Of a stretch of 64,000 nt of DNA, positions 57,310 to 64,000 are shown piece by piece; position 1 is the first letter of the stretch, and every line of letters starts with the position of its first letter. The notes under the pieces are model-generated. The model was not told the origin of the DNA. It saw only the letters and a program-made list of their open reading frames with translations, and made no database searches. Source of the DNA: Mageeibacillus sp. UBA4314 (lineage in GTDB: Bacteria > Bacillota > Clostridia > Saccharofermentanales > Saccharofermentanaceae); the NCBI GenBank assembly GCA_002394605.1, contig DGUI01000003.1:1874-65873 (forward strand), given 5' to 3'. The position numbers were made by a program, and so were the translations under genes.

Positions 57310-58323
57310 ATGAAGAAATTGTCGAAGAGAACAGTAAGAACAAACAAAGGTCTTATGATAGTTGTCGTATCAGTCCTGGGAACGATAACACTTGCCGCTT
57401 GCTCGGTTAATTACAAAGAGCTTGCAGAGGGTATAAATGACCTCGGTGCAGGAGTGGATCATGCCATCAACGGAACAAGTGAGGCAGATCCGTCTGAACC
57501 GGTTCCGGAGCCCACATCCGAAGGATCTGATCCTACGGATACTTCCGTTCCGGATGCATCTCCGGTACCCACACCCGCTCCCACGGCAACACCTACGCCG
57601 ATCCCCACTCCGACACCCATGCCTGAGCGTGTTGACATGTCGAAGCTTACAACTGATGAGATCACCTCTGATGTAGAGATCTTATCGGAGGATTTTGAAG
57701 AGAGCTATCATGTTGACGGAGACGAGACGGTATTGGCTACATTCTCCGGCAACAGGGTTGCGGTAAAGATCCCTGACAGCAAGAATGTACAGACTGCCCT
57801 TAACCTCATCTATGACGGTTTCTACCAGGAGGCGGAAGGCATGTACAAGAGATATTCGAGCGAGGGTGAATCACAGTATACATTAGACCCCGAGAATTAT
57901 CTTGTCGCGCCCTACTCGGTAGAGATCAAAAATGCTTATTCATATAACGGCAGATTGATGTCAGTTGTAATGGAATATACAGTCAAGTCAGGTGAGGATA
58001 TCGTTGAGCACAAGACAGAGATATCAACATGTGACATCCTTACCGGTCAGTACATCACACCGGCTCTTGTCGCGAAGGATCCTTATGCATTGTCAGATGC
58101 GATCGCAGCTGCACTTGCAGACGGTATCACCACTGATGAATTCAAGGCATCCAAGAAGGATGTTACGGATGCGAATATCATCACTCATCCTGAGAGTGCA
58201 GGTACTGTTTTTGCAGAGGCTTGCGGCTACATAAAGGGAGAGCTGTACCGCACACCGATCGATCTGTCCAGATTTGCAGATTATCTGAATACTTTTGGCA
58301 AAGTTGTTTATAAACTAAGCTGA
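57310..58323 (+). CDS. Lipoprotein with DUF4163/DUF3298-like domain
   Basis: 337 residues. Signal peptide ending in lipobox TLAAC (Cys31), a Pro/Thr/Ser-rich linker with PTPTPIPTPTP (~70-105), and a C-terminal alpha/beta domain (~150-335) whose VEIKNAYSYNGRLMSVVMEYT and DILTGQYITPALV resemble DUF4163/DUF3298, found in RsiV/PdaC-type proteins. Presumably an exported wall- or polymer-interacting protein. GGAGGAG precedes the ATG, 13 bases after the CbiG-like gene, so they are probably co-transcribed. Confidence 0.7.
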   Translation: MKKLSKRTVRTNKGLMIVVVSVLGTITLAACSVNYKELAEGINDLGAGVDHAINGTSEADPSEPVPEPTSEGSDPTDTSVPDASPVPTPAPTATPTPIPTPTPMPERVDMSKLTTDEITSDVEILSEDFEESYHVDGDETVLATFSGNRVAVKIPDSKNVQTALNLIYDGFYQEAEGMYKRYSSEGESQYTLDPENYLVAPYSVEIKNAYSYNGRLMSVVMEYTVKSGEDIVEHKTEISTCDILTGQYITPALVAKDPYALSDAIAAALADGITTDEFKASKKDVTDANIITHPESAGTVFAEACGYIKGELYRTPIDLSRFADYLNTFGKVVYKLS

Positions 58324-58359
58324 CCTTTAGGGCATTTAATAACATTGCATAAAAAAGCG

Positions 58360-58388
58360 TTGCAAATTTGTGGTAATTGTTGTAAACT
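58360..58388 (+). promoter_or_regulatory. Candidate promoter of the sugar ABC operon
   Basis: TTGCAA at 58360-58365, 17-base spacer, TAAACT at 58383-58388. It would give a long leader of about 160 bases. Confidence 0.4.
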
Positions 58389-58495
58389 TCGCTTGTAAGA
58401 ATTCGCGTTTTAGGCGTGGTGTGCGTTTAAGGCAGGCGGATCGCGGGTGTACAGGACAGTAAATACAGTGTTTTGTACGGCGCAGGCGGACATTG

Positions 58496-58514
58496 GTCCT
58501 AACCTTTATAGGAC
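58496..58514 (+). other. Hairpin in the leader of the sugar-binding protein gene
   Basis: Perfect GTCCTA / TAGGAC stem with a 7-base loop, 39 bases before the ATG; no U-run. Could stabilise the mRNA or take part in a larger leader structure. Confidence 0.5.
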
Positions 58515-58553
58515 GGAAAATAAAACCTTAATTTATGAGGAGGAAAAGAACAA

Positions 58554-59984
58554 ATGAAGACAAAGAAGATTGTTGCTTTGGTTCTGTCAATGGCAATGGT
58601 TCTCGGCGTTGTTGCAGCTTGTAACAAGACAACTGAGTCATCAGCTGCTTCTTCTGCTGCTACAGATGCTACAACAGCTGGCACAGATGCTACAGACGCA
58701 ACTGATGCTCCTGTTGAGTCAACTGAGGCTCCTGCTGAGGAAGGCAACTTCAAGCAGCTCGACGTTGTTGATCCCGCTACACTGACAGACGAGGGTGATT
58801 TGCTTGTTTGGTCATGGAACGAAGAAATCGGTAACAACATCACAAAGTATTACACCGGTAAGAACTTCGATATGACCAAGAGCGAGAACTACGCTACAAC
58901 ACCTAACACAGGTGGAGCTTACAGACAGGCTCTCGCACTCGTTCTCTCTACTGGTGAGGGTGCTCCTGACGTTTACGGTACAGAAGCTGACTACATCCAG
59001 GCTTTCATGAACAGTGAGAGTGCACTTGCACTTGCTGACCTCGGTATCTCCAATGCAGAGCTCGAGTCAACAATGTACAACTACACACTGCAGATCGCAG
59101 CTGACAGCAGCAAGGTTATCCGTGGTGTATCCTGGCAGGCTAACCCCGCAGGTGTTTGGTACAACAGAGCAGTAGCTGAGAAGTATCTTGGCGTTTCTGA
59201 TCCTGATGGTGTTGGTGCTTACTTCAGCTCATGGGATAAGTTCATCGAGACAGCTAAGAAGATCGATGCTGATTCCAACCACGCTGTAAAGGCAGTTGCT
59301 TCCATCGCAGACGTTGCTCGTCCTTACCTCAACACAAGAACACAGGGTTGGGTTGTAAACGGCAAGCTTACAATCGATCCTCAGGTAGAGGCTTATCTTG
59401 ACTTTGGTAAGCAGCTCTTCACAGAGAACCTCACATTCAACGCAGCTCAGTGGTCTGATGCAGCTTGGACAGATGGTCCTCAGAACGAGACAGTTCTTTC
59501 TTACTTTGGACCTATGTGGCTCGGAAGATTCTCTCTTGGTCTCTGCGACGATAACGCACAGCCTACAAAGGATCTCTGGGGTATCACAGCAGCTCCTAAC
59601 CCTTACTACTGGGGTGGTTCATGGCTCTCAGCTTCACCTTACTGTGATGTAAAGGCTTCCGCAGCTCAGATCATGAGAGATGTCTGCATGAGCGAAGCTA
59701 CACTCTCACAGATGGTTAAGGGTGCAGAGTTTGTAAACAACGTCAACATCATTAAGGCTACAGCAGCAGATGCAAGCTTCGGTTTTGCTTTCCTCGATGG
59801 ACAGAACCCTTACACAATGCTCGCTCCTATCGCTGATGGTATTGATGCTTCTACAATCACAGCTTATGACGGTGATATCGGAGACACATTCAACAACCTC
59901 GCAGAAGGTTACTTCGATGGAACAACTGGCACAGTTGCAGAAGTAGAGTCCGCTCTCGAAGCAGCAGTTGCTGAAATCATCTAA
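58554..59984 (+). CDS. Sugar ABC transporter substrate-binding lipoprotein
   Basis: 476 residues. Signal peptide with lipobox VVAAC (Cys23), a Thr/Ala/Ser-rich linker (~24-65), then a family 1 solute-binding fold (DLLVWSWNEEIGNNITKYY start; VYGTEADYIQAF; GVWYNRAVAEKYLG; LWGITAAPNPYYWGGSW). Codon use (gct, aca, gtt) is that of a very highly expressed gene. Expected ligand is a plant oligosaccharide such as cellobiose or cellodextrin because a GH94-type gene follows the transporter; specificity is inference. GAGGAGG seven bases before the ATG. Confidence 0.92.
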   Translation: MKTKKIVALVLSMAMVLGVVAACNKTTESSAASSAATDATTAGTDATDATDAPVESTEAPAEEGNFKQLDVVDPATLTDEGDLLVWSWNEEIGNNITKYYTGKNFDMTKSENYATTPNTGGAYRQALALVLSTGEGAPDVYGTEADYIQAFMNSESALALADLGISNAELESTMYNYTLQIAADSSKVIRGVSWQANPAGVWYNRAVAEKYLGVSDPDGVGAYFSSWDKFIETAKKIDADSNHAVKAVASIADVARPYLNTRTQGWVVNGKLTIDPQVEAYLDFGKQLFTENLTFNAAQWSDAAWTDGPQNETVLSYFGPMWLGRFSLGLCDDNAQPTKDLWGITAAPNPYYWGGSWLSASPYCDVKASAAQIMRDVCMSEATLSQMVKGAEFVNNVNIIKATAADASFGFAFLDGQNPYTMLAPIADGIDASTITAYDGDIGDTFNNLAEGYFDGTTGTVAEVESALEAAVAEII

Positions 59985-60025
59985 TTGAATTCTTAAACGG
60001 ATTTAATTACAAACTAAGGTAATTG

Positions 60026-60060
60026 TGCGGGGCAGGGCAACACCCTGTCCCGCATTTTCC
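60026..60060 (+). terminator. Partial terminator between binding protein and permease genes
   Basis: 12-base stem TGCGGGGCAGGG / CCCTGTCCCGCA (one G-T pair), loop CAACA, followed by TTTTCCTTATT. The U-run is broken, so partial read-through is likely; this gives more binding protein than permease. Confidence 0.85.
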
Positions 60061-60112
60061 TTATTACAACAACAACACTTTTTAGGTAAATTAATTTTGG
60101 AGAGTGACGAAG

Positions 60113-62539
60113 ATGGCAAGAGCTAATAATACCGGTAAACATAAGAGTATGAGCTATACTCGTTTTGGTTATATCTTCATTGCACCTTTCGTTGTAGTAT
60201 ATTGCGTCTTCAGCCTTTTACCTTTGCTCACGACATTCTGGTATTCCACCACGAACTCACAGTTATCAACTGCGAATTTCTGGGGGTTTGGTAACAGCGA
60301 TATCTATTATGACCGTTATCTCGATCTTAATAAGTATTACAGCAATGATGTTACTCAAATCGGACTCGAGCAGGATAAGTACAACGCTGTTAAGAAGTTC
60401 TTCAAGCTTCAGGATTATGTTGATGAATATGATCCCCTCAATGAAGAAGGCGTTAAGGCTATTATCGATCTCGGCGCTAATAATTACATCTCACAGGGCA
60501 CCATCGACCTGCTTCAGCAGGCTTTAGACCAGCAGAATCTGGGTCTTGTTACAGCAGATGCCGCTAAGGAACTTAAGGCATGGGCTGACAACAATTCGGA
60601 TCTGTCATCCTTCATCCAGACAAGACTTAAGACTATCGTAGGCAACGTAAGGTCAGCTATCGAGGTTGAAGAGTCTGAGTCAGAAGGAGCAGAAGAAGAA
60701 GAAGCTATTACAGCAGAGAGCATCTACACAAGCGATGACTACAACAAGTTCATCGAGACGCTCAAGGCAAATGAGTTTTCTGATGATCAGAAGGCTCTTA
60801 TCAACTACCTGGCTTCACAGATCGAAGGCTGCGACACACTCGCAGATTACTTCACATCTGTACAGTCCGGTGAGCATACTATTGACGAACCCATGTTCTT
60901 CTATGTATGCACGAACCTTAATGCTCCTAATGCAGTAGGTGCAGACGGAGAGACAGCTGTTGAGAAGATCGCAGTTCCGTTCATCTCATCAGTTCAGGAT
61001 TATCTTAAGACAAACGTATGGAATGGTGCTGTTACGGCTCTCAACACATATGCTGACTTTGATGCTTATGCAGTTGGTGAGAAGGACCTCCATGATAACG
61101 AAGAGAGTTTCTACGCAGATCTCGAATCACTTCATAAGATGGGTATCATCAACATCGTTAAGCTCAATGTCAAGGATGGCACATGCGAGCCTTCCACAGC
61201 TCTTAACGATAAGGACAGCATCCTACCCGCTTATAAGAACTTCATCGACAATCACGTAGAAGTTAACCCCGAGCAGAACCTTGCTCGTACAAAGATCGGT
61301 CACATCATTTCCTATATCGGCGATACCAACAGAAAAGGTATCAAGGATGATGCAGGTGTAGAAGTAGACCAGTACATCACATTCAAGGGATCTTTCGATG
61401 CTGACAGATACTACAAGTTCAAGGAAGCTGTAGCTTTCGCTACTCCTCTTGATTCCGCTAAGTACAAGGAGATCGAGAAGACACGTCAGACTGCTGACGT
61501 TGATGAAGCTAAGGCTGATCTCGAAGTACAGAATGCAGCACTCCCTGGCGCTAAGGCTGAATATGAGGCTGCAATCGGCACAGACGGCGAGCAGGCTGCA
61601 AGAGAGAAGCTCGCTACAGTAGAGCAGAAGATCTTCAAGGATAAGCAGACTATCGCATATCCTGACTCACTCCTCGATAAGGCTGACGCGACTAAGCAGT
61701 ATGCTTTCATCGGCGGTGAGAACTTCGCTAAGATCTTTACTCACAAGAACACATTCAATGAAGTAGTCGGCGCATTCTGGACAACCGCGATCGTTTGGGT
61801 CATCGGATTCATTCCTCAGATCCTCCTCGCTCTCTTGCTCTCAGCATGGTTCACCGATACAAAGCTCAAGCTCAAGGGTCTCAACCTCATGAAGGCTTTG
61901 ATGTATTTGCCGAACGTTATCACGGCTGTATCTGTCGCTATCTTCTTCCAGAAGATCTTCAGCTACAATACAAACCCTGAAGCTTATTCACCGATCCAGC
62001 GTATCATCGTATTCTTCGGTGGCGAACCTTTCAACTTCTTCAGAAGTGTTTGGGGAACCAGACTTATCGTCTGCTTCATCAACTTCTGGATGTGGTATGG
62101 TAATACAATGATCGTCTTGATCGCAGGTATTACTTCTATCAGCGAATCACTTTACGAATCAGCACAGATCGACGGTGCAAACTCTTTCCAGACTTACACC
62201 AAGATCACAATGCCTCTCTTGAGACCGATCTTGCTCTACACGATGGTAACATCCATGATCGGTGGTCTCCAGATGTTCGATATTCCTGCCAACTTGAATA
62301 ACAACCCAGTTAGAACAAACTTTGGCGGAACACAGATCAGTTCTATCCAGACCGTTTTGATGTACATCAACAAGCAGGCATTCGGCCGTTCCAACAAGAA
62401 CCACGTTGGTGTCGCAGCTGCTGCATCTGTTGTACTGTTCGTTGTAACGATCATCTTGTCTGTCCTCATCTTCTATCTCATGAGAGATAAGGATGCAGCT
62501 AAGGCAAAGAAGCGTCTGAAGAAAGGAGGTACAAAATAA
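60113..62539 (+). CDS. Sugar ABC transporter permease (MalF-type) with giant extracellular insertion
   Basis: 808 residues; ordinary members have ~300. TM1 lies at residues ~16-40. A hydrophilic region of roughly 480 residues (about 45-527) follows, then YAFIGGENFAKIF (normally directly after TM1 in this family) and the remaining five helices. The cytosolic EAA loop is ESLYESAQIDGANSFQTY with KITMPLLRPIL. The insertion has no cysteine cluster; it includes an acidic tract (ESESEGAEEEEAI) and a probable coiled coil near residues 448-510. It should face outside the cell. ATG 60113 preferred to GTG 60104, which lies inside the GGAGAG ribosome-binding region. No ATPase gene is present here, so a shared ATPase (MsmK type) encoded elsewhere is expected. 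Confidence 0.93.
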   Translation: MARANNTGKHKSMSYTRFGYIFIAPFVVVYCVFSLLPLLTTFWYSTTNSQLSTANFWGFGNSDIYYDRYLDLNKYYSNDVTQIGLEQDKYNAVKKFFKLQDYVDEYDPLNEEGVKAIIDLGANNYISQGTIDLLQQALDQQNLGLVTADAAKELKAWADNNSDLSSFIQTRLKTIVGNVRSAIEVEESESEGAEEEEAITAESIYTSDDYNKFIETLKANEFSDDQKALINYLASQIEGCDTLADYFTSVQSGEHTIDEPMFFYVCTNLNAPNAVGADGETAVEKIAVPFISSVQDYLKTNVWNGAVTALNTYADFDAYAVGEKDLHDNEESFYADLESLHKMGIINIVKLNVKDGTCEPSTALNDKDSILPAYKNFIDNHVEVNPEQNLARTKIGHIISYIGDTNRKGIKDDAGVEVDQYITFKGSFDADRYYKFKEAVAFATPLDSAKYKEIEKTRQTADVDEAKADLEVQNAALPGAKAEYEAAIGTDGEQAAREKLATVEQKIFKDKQTIAYPDSLLDKADATKQYAFIGGENFAKIFTHKNTFNEVVGAFWTTAIVWVIGFIPQILLALLLSAWFTDTKLKLKGLNLMKALMYLPNVITAVSVAIFFQKIFSYNTNPEAYSPIQRIIVFFGGEPFNFFRSVWGTRLIVCFINFWMWYGNTMIVLIAGITSISESLYESAQIDGANSFQTYTKITMPLLRPILLYTMVTSMIGGLQMFDIPANLNNNPVRTNFGGTQISSIQTVLMYINKQAFGRSNKNHVGVAAAASVVLFVVTIILSVLIFYLMRDKDAAKAKKRLKKGGTK

Positions 62540-63414
62540 TGAGTGCTAATGAACCTAAATTAAGAAGTAAGTCAGCGTCAATCCGTGCTTATATGATTTT
62601 GGTTTACATTGTCGTTGTTTTCTTCGCTATTCTTGCGATCATTCCTTTCTGGTATATGTTCATGAATGCTACATGGGATACATTCTCAGTACAGCGCGGT
62701 GTTAAGATGTACCCTAACCCTAATTCCTTTGCTCAGTTGAAGGAAAACTGGACAAACCTTAAGGACCGTTCAACATTCAGTTTTGCTACCGGTTTTAAGA
62801 ACTCTGTTATTATTTCAGTAAGTTCTACTTTGTTGACAGTTTACTTCTCAGCTCTGACTGCTTACGGACTTTCCGTATACAGATTCAGGGGAAGACAGCT
62901 TATCTACACACTCATCGTTGGTGTCATGATGGTTCCTACAGCTGTTAACATCACTGGTTCCTACAGGTTGATGAGCCAGCTCCACCTCCTCGGCACAAGA
63001 TGGCCTCTTATCATCCCGGCAATCGCAGCTCCTTCTACTGTTTTCTTCATTAAGCAGTACCTCGAGACTTCATTGTCAACTGAGATCATTGAGGCTTCAA
63101 GAATCGACGGTGCAGGCGAGTTCTACACATTCAACAGGATCTGCTTGCCTATCATGATTCCTATCCTGGCTACGCAGGGTATCTTCTCCTTCCTCGGATC
63201 ATGGAACAACTTCTTCGTTCCTTCCATCTTCCTCACGAAGACAGAACTCAAGACCTTGCCTTTGATGGTTGCTCAGCTCTACGGAGACCGTTATATCGAC
63301 TACGGTATGATTTATATGGGTCTGTCGGTGTCCATCATTCCGGTCATCATCGTATACGCTTTCTTGCAGAGATACATCATTTCCGGTGTTGCTGCAGGTG
63401 GTGTCAAGGAGTAA
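62539..63414 (+). CDS. Sugar ABC transporter permease (MalG-type)
   Basis: 291 residues, six membrane helices. EAA loop EIIEASRIDGAGEFYTFNRI with LPIMIPILA. Usual length for the family, unlike its partner. GGAGG lies 9 bases before the ATG, which shares one base with the previous stop (TAATG), so the two permeases are made together. Confidence 0.95.
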   Translation: MSANEPKLRSKSASIRAYMILVYIVVVFFAILAIIPFWYMFMNATWDTFSVQRGVKMYPNPNSFAQLKENWTNLKDRSTFSFATGFKNSVIISVSSTLLTVYFSALTAYGLSVYRFRGRQLIYTLIVGVMMVPTAVNITGSYRLMSQLHLLGTRWPLIIPAIAAPSTVFFIKQYLETSLSTEIIEASRIDGAGEFYTFNRICLPIMIPILATQGIFSFLGSWNNFFVPSIFLTKTELKTLPLMVAQLYGDRYIDYGMIYMGLSVSIIPVIIVYAFLQRYIISGVAAGGVKE

Positions 63415-63447
63415 TAACTCAAGGAATGACATTAAGTCACAACAACG

Positions 63448-63477
63448 AAGGGCTGTCCGTACGGACAGCCCTTTTTC
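63448..63477 (+). terminator. Terminator after the ABC transporter genes
   Basis: 13-base palindromic stem AAGGGCTGTCCGT / ACGGACAGCCCTT with no unpaired loop in the drawn form (the centre GT/AC will open), followed by TTTCATTT. Confidence 0.92.
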
Positions 63478-63524
63478 ATTTGCATTATTTTTAAAATATC
63501 TAACAAATTAACTCAAAAATAGTG

Positions 63525-63530
63525 TAAAAT
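63525..63530 (+). promoter_or_regulatory. -10 box before the GH94 gene
   Basis: TAAAAT in an AT-rich region after the terminator; -35 not clear. Indicates separate control of the phosphorylase gene. Confidence 0.4.
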
Positions 63531-63577
63531 AAAAGGGCTTTTTAGTAAAAATAACAACATCACGGAGGCATTTTATT

Positions 63578-64000
63578 ATGAAATTCGGTCATTTCGATGA
63601 TGCGCGTAAGGAGTATGTCATCAATACTCCTAAGACACCTTACCCCTGGATCAACTATCTTGGCAATCAGGGATTCTTCTCACTTATCTCAAACACTGCC
63701 GGCGGCTACAGTTTTTATATGGACGCAAGGCTTAGGAGAATAACACGTTATCGTTATAATAATGTGCCTCTTGACATGGGTGGACGTTACTTCTACATCA
63801 ATGACGGCGGTACGATCTGGAATCCAGGCTGGTCACCTGTGAAGACAGAGCTTGACGAGTATGAGTGCCGTCATGGTATGGGCTATACCATCATCACAGG
63901 CAAGAAGAACGGACTTAAGGCTGAAGTTACTTTCTTCGTTCCGCAGAACTACGATGGAGAAGTACAGCAGGTCGTTCTTACAAATGAGAGCAGCGATACA
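63578..64000 (+). CDS. Cellobiose/cellodextrin phosphorylase, GH94 (N-terminal part; continues beyond window)
   Basis: First 141 codons. The sequence FGHFDDARKEYVINTPKTPYPWINYLGNQGFFS and SNTAGGYSFYMDARLRRITRYRYNN is characteristic of GH94 cellobiose phosphorylase N-terminal beta-sandwich domains; the catalytic domain lies beyond the window. Splits cellobiose with phosphate into glucose-1-phosphate and glucose in the cytosol, saving ATP. Placed directly after the sugar ABC transporter and thus likely acts on its cargo. GGAGG lies 10 bases before the ATG. Confidence 0.92.
   Translation, partial: MKFGHFDDARKEYVINTPKTPYPWINYLGNQGFFSLISNTAGGYSFYMDARLRRITRYRYNNVPLDMGGRYFYINDGGTIWNPGWSPVKTELDEYECRHGMGYTIITGKKNGLKAEVTFFVPQNYDGEVQQVVLTNESSDT

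Noticed and set aside
58345..58372. Possible catabolite-repression (cre) site before the sugar-binding protein
   Set aside because: AAAGCGTTGCAA matches the core only partly and lacks the paired TG...CA ends of the consensus.
60104..60112. GTG as start of the large permease
   Set aside because: It overlaps the ribosome-binding site GGAGAG; the ATG at 60113 has normal spacing.

Overview
The window looks like a chromosomal segment of an anaerobic, carbohydrate-using member of the Clostridia (Firmicutes). Signs are the clostridial-type DUF4250 and FchA genes, many Shine-Dalgarno sites of the GGAGG type, AGGGCT..AGCCCT-TTTTT terminators, a cellobiose-phosphorylase/ABC uptake locus, Lachnospiraceae-like kinase/HTH and zinc-ribbon proteins, and mid-range base composition. 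The assignment to family level is inference. No tRNA, rRNA, CRISPR array, insertion sequence or phage gene was recognised. Coding density is very high and no gap exceeds 300 bases.

Layout. 1-2790 is the 3' part of rpoC with its terminator. 2872-6758 holds a DUF1294-metallophosphoesterase fusion and two tandem SH3-NlpC/P60 cell-wall hydrolases. 6868-10435 is a tight one-carbon/RNA-modification operon (FchA, FolD, an RlmD/TrmA-type methyltransferase, DUF4037). 10428-33732 is a large exopolysaccharide (EPS) region built from divergent and convergent operons: glycosyltransferases, a polysaccharide pyruvyl transferase, a methyltransferase, a flippase, a polymerase/ligase, the priming glycosylphosphotransferase, an iron-sulfur protein fused to an acyltransferase, two acyl carrier proteins, a DltA-like adenylating enzyme, an FkbH-like HAD protein, a VOC protein and a DltB/AlgI-type MBOAT transferase. 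Read together, the last group is a possible dlt-like or glyceryl-ACP-like system that charges small acyl groups onto carrier proteins for transfer to the polysaccharide. A beta-helix surface protein and a ThrH-like phosphatase lie in the same region.

33739-39834 is a cluster of poorly characterised regulatory proteins: a membrane Ser/Thr kinase divergent from an HTH protein, a zinc-ribbon membrane protein, a TerB/zinc-ribbon protein, a disrupted small zinc-ribbon gene and two tandem DUF697-type GTPases. Two of these genes carry closely related palindromes in their promoter regions. 39928-58323 is mostly housekeeping: gpmI, a thioesterase, trxB, a CPBP protease, aroK, an RlmI-like methyltransferase, surE, the K+ uptake genes trkA/trkH behind two CobW GTPases, dusB, a hydroxyacid dehydrogenase, an orphan CbiG-like protein and lipoproteins. 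58554-64000 is a sugar ABC transporter (binding protein, a giant 808-residue permease, a second permease) followed by the start of a cellobiose-phosphorylase-type GH94 gene. This points to import and phosphorolysis of cello-oligosaccharides.

The most unusual features are: a -10 box placed exactly six bases before the ATG in five genes with no Shine-Dalgarno site (probable leaderless mRNAs); the roughly 480-residue extracellular insertion in the ABC permease; the carrier-protein EPS-decoration genes; the shared palindromes and nonsense-interrupted zinc-ribbon ORF in the kinase/GTPase cluster; and a candidate small RNA near 55036-55155.
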